64,000 nt of DNA from Pseudomonadota bacterium (GCA_021812385.1 JAKANO010000002.1:1-64000); one strand, 5' to 3'. Positions 7,922 through 20,516 are shown, counted from the first letter of the stretch. The notes: a model not told the origin generated them from the sequence alone. Translations and numbers: made by a program.

Positions 7922-9766
7922 ATGTTGGAAGAACTTCTCCCCTATTACGAGCGCGAGCTGGCTTATCTGCGCCAACTCTCGGGCGAATTCGCGCAGCGCT
8001 ACCCCAAGATCGCGCAGCGCTTGTCGATCGAGACCGATCAATGCGAAGACCCGCATGTGGAGCGCATGATCGAGGGCTTTGCCTTTCTTGCGGCGCGCAT
8101 TCACCGCAAGTTGGACGACGAATATCCAGAAATCTCCGAGGCGATGTTGCAGGTGCTGTATCCGCATTACACGCAGCCCCTGCCCTCCGCCACCATCGTG
8201 CAGATGGAGACCGACCACAACAAGCCCGACCTCACCGGGCGTTGCTTGATCCCGCGCCATCATCCGGTGATCGCGCCTTCGATCCAGGGCGTGTCGTGCC
8301 GTTTTCGCACTTGTTACGACGTGGAACTGTGGCCTTTGCGCGTCACGCAAGCCAAGCTGGAGCTGACGCAGGCTTCCGAATATCTGCGCAAGCTGGGCGC
8401 GGGCGCGGCGGTGATCACGCTGGAACTCGAAACCCTGGGTGGGTTGAGCGTGGAGTCGATCCAGCTCGATAAGCTGCGTTTCTTTTTGGATGGCGAAGCA
8501 CCGCTGATGCACTTGCTGTACGAGCTGCTGCAGGCGCGTCTATTGTCGGTGCGTGTTTCAGATGGCAGCGACAATCCGGCGCATGTGGCGAAGTTGCGCA
8601 AAGATGCCGTACAGCCGGTTGGCTTCGATGCCGCCGATGGCCTGCTGGATCAAGATGTGCGCTCCTTCCCCGGCTATCGTTTGCTTTCCGAGTACTTCGC
8701 CTTTCCCGATAAGTTTTTGTTTGTCGATGTCACCGGCCTCAACGCCGCGCCCTTGCGACATCCCGGCAATAAGCTGGTGATCCAATTTTTCTTGGAAAGC
8801 TACTCGGACAGCGAGCGCTATGCACGCTTGCAACAAACTTTAAGCCCGGCCAATTTCAAGCTGGGTTGCACACCGGCGATCAATCTATTCCATCAGGCGG
8901 CCGAACCGATCCGCATCTCGCACGAACAATCCACCTATGCCGTGACCCCGGACAACCGCCAACCGCTGGCGGCGGAAGTGATCGCCATCGAGTCGGTGAC
9001 GCGCGCCGAGAAAACCGGCCGCCATGAATCGAGCGAAGTGGTGCCGCCGTTCTACTCCATCCAGCATTCGGATACGGATCGCAGCCACAAATATTTCTGG
9101 TATGCCACGCGCGAACGCTCGACGCGCGATGGCGACAAAGGCACCGAAGTGGAACTGGCCCTGGCCGATCTCGACTTCACGCCGGCGCGCCCGGATGCCG
9201 AGGTGCTGAGCCTGAACCTATTGTGCAGCAATCGCGACCTGCCGGAGCAAATCCCCTTCGGCGGCAGCAACAGCGATTTCAGCCTGCCCAATCACTCCAT
9301 CGTGCAGCGCGTGAAGCTGCTGCGCAAACCCACCCCCAGCCTGCGCGCGCCGGCCAAGCGCGGCCTGCAATGGCGCTTGATTTCGCACCTCACGCTGAAT
9401 CATCTCTCGCTGGCGGCGAACGGCGAAAACGCCTTGAAGGAAATGCTGACGCTATACAACTTCACCGACTCAGCAGCTGTGGGCCGGCAGATTCAGGGCA
9501 TCGTCGCCATCGATAGCCGCTCCGCCACCACCCGCGTCAGCAGTCGCAGTTACTCCGGTTTTGTGCGCGGCACCGAAATCGATCTCACCTTGGACGAAAC
9601 TTATTTTGTCGGCAGCGGCTTGTATTTATTCGCCAGCATGTTGGAACGATTTTTTGCAATGTATTGCAGTCCCAACCATTTCAGCCGTTTGCGGCTATTC
9701 ACGAAACAACAGGAAGATGTGGTCTTCACATGGACAGCCAGAGCCGGCGAATCAGTCGTGATCTAA
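7922..9766 (+). CDS. tssF: TssF, T6SS baseplate protein
   Basis: Protein of 614 aa, typical of TssF (VasA/ImpG). It opens with LLPYYERELAYLRQLSGEFA followed by RYPKIAQRL and DPHVERMIEGFAFLAARIHR, the conserved family start. Two TssF molecules and one TssG form the trifunnel core of each baseplate wedge. The C-terminus (FASMLERFFAMYCSPNHFSRL) is also canonical. tssG starts 37 bases before the tssF stop. Confidence 0.95.
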   Translation: MLEELLPYYERELAYLRQLSGEFAQRYPKIAQRLSIETDQCEDPHVERMIEGFAFLAARIHRKLDDEYPEISEAMLQVLYPHYTQPLPSATIVQMETDHNKPDLTGRCLIPRHHPVIAPSIQGVSCRFRTCYDVELWPLRVTQAKLELTQASEYLRKLGAGAAVITLELETLGGLSVESIQLDKLRFFLDGEAPLMHLLYELLQARLLSVRVSDGSDNPAHVAKLRKDAVQPVGFDAADGLLDQDVRSFPGYRLLSEYFAFPDKFLFVDVTGLNAAPLRHPGNKLVIQFFLESYSDSERYARLQQTLSPANFKLGCTPAINLFHQAAEPIRISHEQSTYAVTPDNRQPLAAEVIAIESVTRAEKTGRHESSEVVPPFYSIQHSDTDRSHKYFWYATRERSTRDGDKGTEVELALADLDFTPARPDAEVLSLNLLCSNRDLPEQIPFGGSNSDFSLPNHSIVQRVKLLRKPTPSLRAPAKRGLQWRLISHLTLNHLSLAANGENALKEMLTLYNFTDSAAVGRQIQGIVAIDSRSATTRVSSRSYSGFVRGTEIDLTLDETYFVGSGLYLFASMLERFFAMYCSPNHFSRLRLFTKQQEDVVFTWTARAGESVVI

Positions 9767-10767
9767 ATTACTCGCTCAAGGCGCACACGCCGCGCTACCG
9801 CTTCTTTCAGGCGGTGCGTCTGCTTGCGCTCGGCCAAGATCACCCTGAAAAGAGCAATGCCGGCGTGCCACGCAATCTGCGCTTCCGCACGCCAGCCACG
9901 CTGTCTTTCCCCGCCAGCGAAATCGATCGCTTGGAAGAGCAGGCAAGCGCTAGCGAAGAAGCTGGCGCCTTGGAAATGCGCGTGAATTTCATGGGCCTGA
10001 CCGGCCCCTCCGGCGCCTTGCCTACACATTACACCGAACTCCTGATTGAGCGCCGCCAGTTTCATCGCGATGGCACGGCACACGCCTTTGTCGATCTTTT
10101 CAGCCATCGCGCGGTCAGCTTGTTTTACAGCGCCTGGCGTAAATATCAATTCTATGTGCCATTTGAGCAAGGTGAACGCGCCGGCTTTACGCGCAATCTG
10201 CTGGATCTCACCGGCTTTGGCTTGGAACGCATGCAAGAGCGCTTAAAGGCAGAAGCGCCCGGCGTGAACCCTTTATTCTTTGCCTATTTTTCCGGCCTCG
10301 CGGCACAAAAGCCACTTTCCGCCGCCGCCATCAGCGCCTTTGTCAGCGGCTATTTTCAAGTACCGATGCAGCTCGAACAATTCGTCGGGCAATGGATTGC
10401 CGTGCCGGAAGAAGAACAATCGCGCCTCGGCCGTCAAGCCAATCAGCTTGGCGTCAGCGCCTTCGCCGGCCAGCGTGCCTGGGATCAACAAACTAAAATT
10501 CGGCTGCGCATCGGCCCGCTGGATCATGCGCGTTTTTCTGAAATGTTGCCGGGCGAAGATGCTGCCGCCGCGCTCGAACAATTGGTCAAACTTTGCGTCG
10601 GCAACGACCTTGCCTGCGAAACGCAGCTGGTGCTGCGCAAGGAAGACATTCCGCCACCCGTCTTGAAGCAGGGCCAAACCGGCCTGCGCCTGGGCCACAA
10701 CATCTGGCTCGCCACCCATCCCGTGCAACAGGATGCCGATCAAATGGCATACATGCTGCTCCATTAA
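9730..10767 (+). CDS. tssG: TssG, T6SS baseplate protein
   Basis: Protein of 345 aa from the ATG at 9730; an earlier in-frame start at 9664 would add residues lacking family character. Diagnostic blocks are RYRFFQAVRLLAL near the N-terminus, FMGLTGPSGALPTHYTELL, DLFSHRAVSLFYSAWRKY and the C-terminal GQTGLRLGHNIWL. TssG pairs with TssF in the baseplate wedge. The overlap with tssF fits their fixed stoichiometry through coupled translation. Confidence 0.94.
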   Translation: MDSQSRRISRDLNYSLKAHTPRYRFFQAVRLLALGQDHPEKSNAGVPRNLRFRTPATLSFPASEIDRLEEQASASEEAGALEMRVNFMGLTGPSGALPTHYTELLIERRQFHRDGTAHAFVDLFSHRAVSLFYSAWRKYQFYVPFEQGERAGFTRNLLDLTGFGLERMQERLKAEAPGVNPLFFAYFSGLAAQKPLSAAAISAFVSGYFQVPMQLEQFVGQWIAVPEEEQSRLGRQANQLGVSAFAGQRAWDQQTKIRLRIGPLDHARFSEMLPGEDAAAALEQLVKLCVGNDLACETQLVLRKEDIPPPVLKQGQTGLRLGHNIWLATHPVQQDADQMAYMLLH

Positions 10768-10790
10768 ATTACCGACAATAGGTTCATACC

Positions 10791-13511
10791 ATGCAGACCA
10801 ATCTCAAATCGCTCATCAGCAAACTCAACACGCCGACGCGGCGCGCGCTGGAATCAGCCGCCAACCAGGCGCTGTCGCGCACCCACCACGAGGTGGACAT
10901 CGAGCATGTGCTGCTGGCGCTGCTGGATAGCGCCGACTCGGATTTCCTCGCGATCGCCAAGGCCTATGGCCTCGACCCGGCGGATTTAACGCAGGAGCTG
11001 CAAGCGAGCTTGGCGCAATTCAAGACCGGCAATACGCGCAATCCGGTGCTGTCGCAAAACATCCCGCGCTGGCTGGAAGCGGCGTGGATGATGGCCAGCG
11101 TGGATTACGGCGCCGAGTCCTTGCGCAGCGGATTTTTGCTCTTGGCGCTGCTGGCCGACGCGGGACTAGCGCGCGTGTTCAACGGCTCATCGGACAGCTT
11201 GCGTAAGCTGCCCTTGGAAGATCTGCGCGCGCAGTTGCCGGACATTTTGCGCCTATCGCGCGAGTGTGACGATGCTCCGATTAGCGCACTGGGCAGCAAC
11301 AGCCCACGCAAGGAAGATAGCCTTATCGCCAAGCCCACCAAGCAACCGGCCTTGGATAAATATACCGTGGACCTGACACGCGAAGCGCGCAACGGCAAGA
11401 TCGACCCGGTGCTGGGACGCGATAACGAAATCCGCCAGATGATCGACATCTTGCTGCGCCGTCGGCAAAACAATCCGATTTTGACTGGCGAACCTGGCGT
11501 GGGCAAGACCGCCGTGGTGGAAGGCCTGGCGCTGCGCATCGCACAAGGCGATGTACCCGAAGTCTTGCAGCGCGCCATCGTGCGCACCTTGGATTTGGGA
11601 TTGCTGCAAGCCGGGGCCAGCGTCAAAGGCGAATTCGAGAACCGCCTGCGCGGCGTGATCGACGAAGTGAAAGCCAGCCTCACGCCCATCATCCTGTTCA
11701 TCGACGAAGCGCACACCATGATCGGCGCCGGCGGCCAAGCCGGCCAAAGCGATGCGGCGAATTTATTAAAGCCGGCCCTGGCGCGCGGCGAGCTGCGCAC
11801 CATCGCCGCCACTACCTGGTCCGAGTACAAAAAGTACTTCGAGAAAGACGCCGCTCTGGCGCGCCGCTTCCAAGTGGTGAAAGTGGAAGAGCCCTCGGAA
11901 GAAGCAGCGACGCAAATGCTGCGCGGCATCGCCCGCACCATGGAAACGCATCATAAAGTGGTGATCCTGGATGAAGCCGTGACCGAAGCGGTCAAGCTCT
12001 CCAGCCGCTACATCACCGGCCGGCAACTGCCGGACAAGGGCGTGAGCGTGCTCGACACCGCCTGCGCACGGGTCGCGCTGTCGCAAGCCAGCCGCCCCGC
12101 CGCCATCGAGGACTTAACACGCTTGATCGAAAACATCGACCGCGAAGCCGCCGCCTTGGCGCGCGAGCGCGACGATGCACGCCATGAAAATCGCATGGAA
12201 GAACTGGTGAACAAGCGCGTCGACCTGACGCAAATGCTGGAAGCGCAGCAGCAGGACTATGCCAAGCAGCGCAAGATGGTGGACGAAATTCATGCCCTGC
12301 GCAAAGAGTTGGACGAGCAAGAGCATGCCAAACCCAGCGCGAAAAAACCGCGCGGCACCGACGCGCAAGCGCGCCTCAAGCATGCATTGGCCGCACTGGC
12401 GAGCGCCCATGCAAGCAACCCGCTGGTGTATGAATGCGTGGATGGCGCGGCGGTGGCCGACATCATCTCCAGCTGGACCGGGATTCCGCTGGGCCGCATG
12501 CTGGCGGACGAACTCGATGCGATACGCAACCTGAAAGCTCTGCTGGAACAGCGTGTCATCGGCCAATCCAATGCCTTGGAATTGATCGCGCGCCGCATCC
12601 AGATCGCACGCGCCAATCTGGAAGACCCGAGCAAGCCCAAAGGTATATTTTTGTTGGTGGGTCCATCCGGCGTGGGTAAAACAGAAACCGCGTTGGCTTT
12701 GGGCGAGGCGCTGTATGGCGGTGAAAAAAGCCTGATCACCATCAACATGTCGGAGTACCAAGAAGCGCATAGCGTCTCCGGCTTGAAAGGTTCGCCCCCC
12801 GGCTATATCGGCTATGGCGAGGGCGGCGTGTTGACCGAAGCGGTGCGGCGCAAACCGTATAGCGTGGTGCTGCTGGACGAAGTGGAAAAAGCCCATCCGG
12901 ATGTGCTGGAGCTGTTCTTCCAGGTGTTCGACAAGGGCCAACTGGAAGACGCCGAGGGCCGCATGGTGGACTTCAAGAACTGCGTCATTTTGCTCACCTC
13001 CAATGTCGGCACCGAGCTCATCATGCGCGCCGTGGAGCACGGCGTGACGGTGGACGGTAAATCGCGCGCGCCGACACCGGAAGACTTGGTCGAACTATTG
13101 CGCCCCACCCTGCAAAAATCCTTCAAGTCCGCGTTCCTCGGACGCTTGAATGTCATCCCCTACTACCCGGTGCAAGACGAAGTGCTGAAGCGCATCGTGC
13201 GCTTGAAGCTATCGCACATTCGCGATCGCGTCCTCAACAATCACGCCGCCGAATTGATCTATGACGATGCGCTGGTGGAGTTGATCGTCAGTCGCTGCAC
13301 CGAAGTGGATAGCGGTGCGCGCAACGCCGATGCGATCATCTCCAACAGCGTATTGTCGGCGCTGTCCGATGCTTTTCTCGCGCGCATGGCGGAGAGCAAG
13401 CCGATCAAGCGCGTCACGCTCAGCGTGAAGCGCGGCAAGCTTAATGTCGAAATTGAAGAAGCCAAACGCCCCGCATCGAAGAAAAAGCCGGGCGCTCCGA
13501 AAGAAAAATAA
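10791..13511 (+). CDS. tssH: TssH (ClpV), T6SS sheath-disassembly AAA+ ATPase
   Basis: Protein of 906 aa. It has an N-terminal Clp repeat domain (1-150), a first AAA module with Walker A GEPGVGKT and Walker B ILFIDEAH, a shortened middle coiled coil (about 440-530), a second AAA module with GPSGVGKTE and [14 protein letters not shown], and a Lys-rich tail. ClpV extracts TssC from contracted sheaths so that the subunits are recycled. It differs from the housekeeping ClpB at 17707-20310 by its N-domain and position behind tssG. It is the last T6SS gene here; tssA-D and tssJ-M are not in the window. Confidence 0.94.
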   Translation: MQTNLKSLISKLNTPTRRALESAANQALSRTHHEVDIEHVLLALLDSADSDFLAIAKAYGLDPADLTQELQASLAQFKTGNTRNPVLSQNIPRWLEAAWMMASVDYGAESLRSGFLLLALLADAGLARVFNGSSDSLRKLPLEDLRAQLPDILRLSRECDDAPISALGSNSPRKEDSLIAKPTKQPALDKYTVDLTREARNGKIDPVLGRDNEIRQMIDILLRRRQNNPILTGEPGVGKTAVVEGLALRIAQGDVPEVLQRAIVRTLDLGLLQAGASVKGEFENRLRGVIDEVKASLTPIILFIDEAHTMIGAGGQAGQSDAANLLKPALARGELRTIAATTWSEYKKYFEKDAALARRFQVVKVEEPSEEAATQMLRGIARTMETHHKVVILDEAVTEAVKLSSRYITGRQLPDKGVSVLDTACARVALSQASRPAAIEDLTRLIENIDREAAALARERDDARHENRMEELVNKRVDLTQMLEAQQQDYAKQRKMVDEIHALRKELDEQEHAKPSAKKPRGTDAQARLKHALAALASAHASNPLVYECVDGAAVADIISSWTGIPLGRMLADELDAIRNLKALLEQRVIGQSNALELIARRIQIARANLEDPSKPKGIFLLVGPSGVGKTETALALGEALYGGEKSLITINMSEYQEAHSVSGLKGSPPGYIGYGEGGVLTEAVRRKPYSVVLLDEVEKAHPDVLELFFQVFDKGQLEDAEGRMVDFKNCVILLTSNVGTELIMRAVEHGVTVDGKSRAPTPEDLVELLRPTLQKSFKSAFLGRLNVIPYYPVQDEVLKRIVRLKLSHIRDRVLNNHAAELIYDDALVELIVSRCTEVDSGARNADAIISNSVLSALSDAFLARMAESKPIKRVTLSVKRGKLNVEIEEAKRPASKKKPGAPKEK

Positions 13512-13577
13512 TGCATCAGTGTTTGCGGGAATCTTTACTAGAATACCCTGGATCAGCCAAGCACTTGGGGAACATTC

Positions 13578-14423
13578 ATGGATAAGGACTTGCCGCCACT
13601 CACCCGCCGCGAATTTGTGGCCACGCTCCTCGCAACCGGTTTTGCGCTAGCCACGCAACCGGTCGCGGCCAGCACCATCCACACCGACAGCACGGGGCTC
13701 ACCGCCGGTACCGTCCAAATCCCAACCGCCGATCGGCAAATCCCCGGCTATCGTGCGATGCCCTCTAACGGAAGTGCATTTCCGGTTATCCTGGTCGTGC
13801 AGGAAATTTTCGGTGTGCATGAGCACATCAAAGATGTTTGCCGGCGCTTAGCGAAGCTGGGTTACATGGCAATTGCACCAGAGCTGTATGTGCGGCAAGG
13901 CGATGTTGCCTCCCTTTCAGAGATCAGCGATATTCAGTCCAAAGTTGTGTCTAAGGTTCCGGATGCGCAAGTAATGTCCGATCTGGATGCGACAATCGCC
14001 TGGGCCAAGGCATCCGGTGGAGGCGATATCGGCAAACTCGGCATTACTGGATTTTGCTGGGGTGGACGTATTGTCTGGCTCTATTGCGCACATAATCCCA
14101 AGGTAAAAGCCGGCGTGGCCTGGTATGGACGACTGGTGGGGAGCGAGAATGACTTAACCCCTCGAAACCCTATCGATATCGCGGCTACGCTGAAAGTTCC
14201 GGTATTAGGGCTATATGGCGGAGCGGACCAAGGCATCCCAGCCGACACGGTGGAACGTATGCGTGCCGCGCTTAAGACTTCGAACAGCCACTCAGAAATT
14301 ATTGTTTACCCGAATACGCCACATGCGTTCAATGCGGACTATCGGCCTTCTTATCGCAAAGCAGAAGCTGAAGACGGCTGGGCGCGCATGCAGGCCTGGT
14401 TCAAGAAATATGGCGTCGCTTAA
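13578..14423 (+). CDS. Tat-exported dienelactone hydrolase family protein
   Basis: Protein of 281 aa. The N-terminus has a twin-arginine motif ([17 protein letters not shown]) and an Ala-rich cleavage region near residue 32. The mature part is an alpha/beta hydrolase with nucleophilic Cys in [10 protein letters not shown], Asp in YGGADQGIP and His in [11 protein letters not shown], the DLH Cys-Asp-His triad. Family members hydrolyse dienelactones or other small esters; the natural substrate is not evident. Ribosome site ggggaac lies just before the ATG. Its 3' end overlaps the convergent DsrE gene by four bases. Confidence 0.82.
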   Translation: MDKDLPPLTRREFVATLLATGFALATQPVAASTIHTDSTGLTAGTVQIPTADRQIPGYRAMPSNGSAFPVILVVQEIFGVHEHIKDVCRRLAKLGYMAIAPELYVRQGDVASLSEISDIQSKVVSKVPDAQVMSDLDATIAWAKASGGGDIGKLGITGFCWGGRIVWLYCAHNPKVKAGVAWYGRLVGSENDLTPRNPIDIAATLKVPVLGLYGGADQGIPADTVERMRAALKTSNSHSEIIVYPNTPHAFNADYRPSYRKAEAEDGWARMQAWFKKYGVA

Positions 14424-14797
14424 TAAGTCAGCGCTTTCCAGTCCTCGTCCATCACACGCCAAATAAACGAGGTGGCGCCGGCTAGGCCAGTCACTTCCGG
14501 GATGAGTTGTTCTGGCGTGACAGAAAAAGCGTCCATGGCCCCTTTGCAGGCAAAAAACTTCACGCCCTGCTCGGCCGCATCTTGCATGAAGCCATACACC
14601 GATTTAGCCCGGTTATCGGAGGGGTAAATTCGGTCCGCCACGCCTTTCACTAAGAGCCGCATGGAACGGCTGGCGAAATACATTTCCACCTCGAACCCCA
14701 TCGCCGCCGCCGCAGTCGCCTGAAAAAATGGCGTGCCGCACAAGTGTGGTGACTCGGGCTCTATCGTTAACAACATGAAAACAAGTTTGTTGGCCAT
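14420..14797 (-). CDS. DsrE-like sulfur-relay family protein
   Basis: Protein of 125 aa with the DsrE/DsrF fold pattern: N-terminal strand KLVFMLLT, a helix after [19 protein letters not shown], and [12 protein letters not shown], which places a conserved Cys at the usual sulfur-carrier position. DsrE-like proteins pass persulfide sulfur or bind thiolated partners. There is no tusBC or dsr operon nearby, so its partner is unknown. It is convergent with the hydrolase gene. Confidence 0.68.
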   Translation of the reverse strand: MANKLVFMLLTIEPESPHLCGTPFFQATAAAAMGFEVEMYFASRSMRLLVKGVADRIYPSDNRAKSVYGFMQDAAEQGVKFFACKGAMDAFSVTPEQLIPEVTGLAGATSFIWRVMDEDWKALTY

Positions 14798-14878
14798 GAC
14801 GCGCTAGGAAGTGAGGCGGACGAAAAAACCTTAATTATGCCCTTAAGTGAGCCGACACGCCAAGGCGATATCTCGGGC

Positions 14879-14902
14879 AAAAAAAAGCAGCCCGAAGGCT
14901 GC
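14879..14902 (-). terminator. Rho-independent terminator (TTCG loop)
   Basis: Read on the minus strand: GCAGCC-TTCG-GGCTGC followed by eight T residues. It lies about 60 bases downstream of the 88-aa gene at 14964-15230 and separates it from the DsrE gene. Confidence 0.85.
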
Positions 14903-14963
14903 CCAATATAAAGAACCCACCGTTGTTCTTGGTGCGTGGCGGGGTTCTTCACATATTTGGAAT

Positions 14964-15230
14964 TTAAGCGGGGTGCGGATGCGAGCCGTAAAGATCAGTG
15001 GCTCTCTCCATCTTTTTTGCCGGAGCGGCTTGCTGCTTTCTTTGTAAGCTGTTTTTCACTTCAGCACGATAGACGGTCTGGATCAATTCTGAGGCAAAGG
15101 ACCGGGCTTGCTGCGGGCTTAGCATGATCACCGTACCCTGAGCATCTGACAATTCAATTTTCACACAATCGCCTTCTTCGCAGTCATAGAGGGATACTGC
15201 GAATTGCAAATCTTGGTTTACCTGGGTCAT
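14964..15230 (-). CDS. Small conserved hypothetical protein
   Basis: Protein of 88 aa, not recognised. The first ~60 residues look like a compact fold (SLYDCEEGDCVKIELSD, then a helix QQARSFASELIQTVYRAEV) followed by a basic, disordered tail. A good terminator follows, and an AT-rich upstream region (15231-15320) could hold its promoter, so it is probably a single-gene transcript. No function is proposed. Confidence 0.6.
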   Translation of the reverse strand: MTQVNQDLQFAVSLYDCEEGDCVKIELSDAQGTVIMLSPQQARSFASELIQTVYRAEVKNSLQRKQQAAPAKKMERATDLYGSHPHPA

Positions 15231-15398
15231 GCTGACTCTCCCGTTAACGTTTACCTACACATCAATTAGCAGGTTGCATGCCAGATTTTTCAGATCTAAT
15301 ACGCGATTGATTATATTAACTAATTTAAATATTTTGTTAATTTTGCGCCAGTACACACGTCCGATTTTCGGCAGTGGCGGCGGTTTTCCCATCGCCGC

Positions 15399-16589
15399 TC
15401 ATAAGCATTTATGCAAAACGGCCTTAAGCTCGGCATCGCTCAAAACAATGGGATTGGTTTGCATGCTCGATCCACGGCAATGTGCTACGACATGATCCAA
15501 GCTTGGTTCGTTAACGCCATAGGCAGATAAGCGCGGCAGTTGCAATTGCTTGGTCCATTGGCTCAAGGTATGCACCAAAAAGACACGCGCGCCAACCTCC
15601 TCCAGATGCGTACGTTGGCGAAAAATTCGCCCCACTTGGGCATATTTTGCAAGCGCGGGGTTTGCTGCATCGCGCGCTTCCATCGCGTCAATATTCATGC
15701 GCGTCGCTTCCGCCACCAAAACCCCGCACACAACCCCATGCGGAATAGGGAAAAACGCACCCAAGGGCGAAGCCAAGCCATGGACCGACCCCAGGCCGAC
15801 TTGCGCCAGGGTAATGCCGGAGAGCATCGCCGCATAAGCCATCTGCGAGCGCGCCTGCGCCTGGTCACCCTCGCCTTGAAACCACGTAATCAGGCTATCG
15901 CGCACGGCTGTCATGCCGCTTAGGGCGAGCGCATCGGTAAAGGCATTGGCACGCTTGGAAACAAAGGATTCGAGCAATTGCGTCAGCGCATCCATGCCAT
16001 TCGCTGCGATCAGTTCCGGCGGACAGGTTTCCAGCAAATCCGGATCGACCACGGCATAGCGCGGCACCAGCTTTTCATCGCGGAAAGATTTCTTGTAGCC
16101 CGCGTCGCCATGCACCGAGAGCACGGAATTTTTGGTGGCTTCGGCGCCGGTGCCGGCGGTGGTCGGCACGGCGATAAAAGGGGTTGCCGGTCCGTTATAC
16201 GGTAGCTCGGGACCGACGCCTTCCAGATGATCCAAGACCGAATTGCCTGGCTTGAGCAAGCCGGCAATCGCCTTGGCGCTATCCAACACACTCCCACCGC
16301 CGATGCCGATGACGACATCGATTGCAGAATTTTTATATTGTGTAACGGCATCGTCGATCAATTGCGGCGATGGCTCGCTGCTGACTTGCATGACTTCCCA
16401 TTCCAGCCCGAGGCTGCGCATATCCTGCAACAGTTTTTCCCAGTGGCGCGACTCACGTAATGCTTTCCCGCCGGTCACCAGTAACACGCGATTGCCGAAG
16501 CTCGCGGCAAAACCTGGCACCTTGGCGAGCACGCCGGAACCAAATTCGATTTTTGGCAGGATGGAAATGGAAAATGGTGCAATGCTCAT
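15399..16589 (-). CDS. Iron-containing alcohol dehydrogenase family protein
   Basis: Protein of 396 aa. NAD(P)-binding region GIGGGSVLDSAKAIA, conserved VPTTAGTGAEATKNSV and the metal region HGLASPLGAFFPIPHGV place it in the Fe-ADH (type III) family. In the first metal motif (GMDALTQLLES) Gln occupies the position where many members have the His ligand, as in some family branches, so the metal or substrate may differ. The substrate is not predictable from sequence; primary alcohols or aldehydes are usual. It stands alone, with an ankyrin gene upstream on the same strand. Confidence 0.8.
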   Translation of the reverse strand: MSIAPFSISILPKIEFGSGVLAKVPGFAASFGNRVLLVTGGKALRESRHWEKLLQDMRSLGLEWEVMQVSSEPSPQLIDDAVTQYKNSAIDVVIGIGGGSVLDSAKAIAGLLKPGNSVLDHLEGVGPELPYNGPATPFIAVPTTAGTGAEATKNSVLSVHGDAGYKKSFRDEKLVPRYAVVDPDLLETCPPELIAANGMDALTQLLESFVSKRANAFTDALALSGMTAVRDSLITWFQGEGDQAQARSQMAYAAMLSGITLAQVGLGSVHGLASPLGAFFPIPHGVVCGVLVAEATRMNIDAMEARDAANPALAKYAQVGRIFRQRTHLEEVGARVFLVHTLSQWTKQLQLPRLSAYGVNEPSLDHVVAHCRGSSMQTNPIVLSDAELKAVLHKCL

Positions 16590-16668
16590 CGCTTAAACCC
16601 TTCCTGTTGCTTCAAAATAACAGCGCTTACGCTGCAAACGCAGCGCAAGATTTTATCACCGGAGGGGA

Positions 16669-17610
16669 TTAAAACGGAGTTGGAGAGGCCGTGGGTGCTG
16701 GCTTTTGCGGCTCTTCGGAGAGCGCTTCAATGAGCTCGAAGTTTTTCGATTTGATCGCGAGCTCGAGCGCGGTCATGCCGCTAGTCGAGCGCTGCCGGAC
16801 ATCGGCGCCATTGCGCACCAATAACTGCGCCATTTCCACAAAGCCATTGGCGCAAGCTTTATGCAGCGGCGTCCAGCCTTCGTGTTCATGCACATTGACC
16901 GTAGCGCCCTTGGTGATGAGCAGGCGGGCAATGCCGACATGGCCGCGACTCGCGGCCTGCAACAGCGGCGTCCAGCCAAATTCGGTTTCGGCGTTGACGT
17001 TGCCGCCCTTATTGACGATGAAACGAATGGCGCGCTCATAGCCATTCAAGGCCGCCCAATGGATTGGCTCATAGCCATGCCGTGCCTTGGCGCGGACATT
17101 GGCGCCGCGCGACAGCAACATCATGGCGGTTTCTTCGTGGCCGTTGAACAGCGCCACCATCAGCGGCGTCCATTCGTCAAAGCGCCGCACATCGACCTCC
17201 ATGCCGGCGCGCACAAAATCGAATGCCAGCCTGGTTTCACCTTGCTCCACGGCCTTGAAAAGCGTCGCTGGCGTAAATTCTTTCGCTTGGCTTTTTAATT
17301 CCTCGACGAACAACGCCGACTCTTCGCTCGTCATTTCCGGCTCTAGCGCCCAGGGATCTTCCTCATCCAGTTCATGGCGTTTATATTTTTCATATAACAC
17401 ATGCAAGGAAAAAATCTCGCGCGCCACTTCCGGGGGAAAACCCTGGCGATTTTCATGGTCGGCGACCAGCAACTCGAGAAAAATTTCATCCAGCGCATCG
17501 GTACCCCAAGCATTGGAAATTTTATCCAATACCCGTGCAAACGAGCGCTGCATATGCTGTGGATACGCTTCGGGATGCGCCTTGAGAATTTCGGCTAATT
17601 GATCGTTCAT
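16669..17610 (-). CDS. Ankyrin-repeat protein
   Basis: Protein of 313 aa. The N-terminal ~130 residues are charged and helical with no recognised domain; residues ~130-300 form five to six ankyrin repeats (for example DEWTPLMVALFNGHEETAMM, GYEPIHWAALNGYERA, GWTPLLQAASRGHVG). No signal peptide, so probably cytoplasmic protein-protein binding. It is just downstream of clpB on the same strand with a hairpin between them, so co-transcription is possible. Partner unknown. Confidence 0.75.
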   Translation of the reverse strand: MNDQLAEILKAHPEAYPQHMQRSFARVLDKISNAWGTDALDEIFLELLVADHENRQGFPPEVAREIFSLHVLYEKYKRHELDEEDPWALEPEMTSEESALFVEELKSQAKEFTPATLFKAVEQGETRLAFDFVRAGMEVDVRRFDEWTPLMVALFNGHEETAMMLLSRGANVRAKARHGYEPIHWAALNGYERAIRFIVNKGGNVNAETEFGWTPLLQAASRGHVGIARLLITKGATVNVHEHEGWTPLHKACANGFVEMAQLLVRNGADVRQRSTSGMTALELAIKSKNFELIEALSEEPQKPAPTASPTPF

Positions 17611-17666
17611 GTCGTATAAATCGGCTTCAGCATAAACGAACTTTAGACCAATTCCACGTCCCGTGG

Positions 17667-17697
17667 GCTGGGAGCGACCAATAAGGCCGCTCCCAGC
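17667..17697. repeat. Inverted repeat between clpB and the ankyrin gene
   Basis: A 10-bp perfect stem (gctgggagcg / cgctcccagc) with an 11-base loop just past the clpB stop. There is no T run, so it is more likely an mRNA 3'-stabilising or REP-type hairpin than a simple terminator. Confidence 0.6.
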
Positions 17698-17706
17698 AGT
17701 GGAAAA

Positions 17707-20310
<2,604 letters not shown>

Positions 20311-20339
20311 GGCAAATCCTTATTCAAAAGTCGTTGGGT

Positions 20340-20369
20340 ATTAAATAAGGCGTTTGGGGCCGATTTCAA
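20340..20369 (-). promoter_or_regulatory. Possible clpB promoter
   Basis: On the minus strand TTGAAA, 18 bases, TTTAAT, about 30 bases before the clpB ATG. The -35 also fits a sigma-32 element (TTGAAA), but no good CCCCAT-type -10 is at the right spacing, so heat-shock control is only suspected. Confidence 0.4.
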
Positions 20370-20425
20370 TCGGGATCGGCGATTTTTTAGGGATGGCGTT
20401 TTAAGAATAGCCTAAAAAAGCCTTT

Positions 20426-20479
20426 ACCACGGAGTAAAACAAACCCGTGATCCTCCGTGTACTCTGTGTACTCCGTGGT
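20426..20479. repeat. Intergenic inverted repeat (accacggagta / tactccgtggt)
   Basis: An 11-bp perfect inverted repeat separated by 32 bases, with internal direct repeats (tccgtgtactctgtgtactccgtg). It lies between fabF and clpB. Similar ccacggagtacac elements are scattered in many proteobacterial genomes; it may also serve as a transcript 3' end. Confidence 0.6.
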
Positions 20480-20516
20480 TCAATAGCTTTTTCTAGCTAG
20501 AACTGCTTTTGGGGAT

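Noticed and set aside
12114..13040. A 308-codon open frame opposite tssH
   Set aside because: Shadow of the second AAA module of ClpV; no ribosome site and implausible composition.
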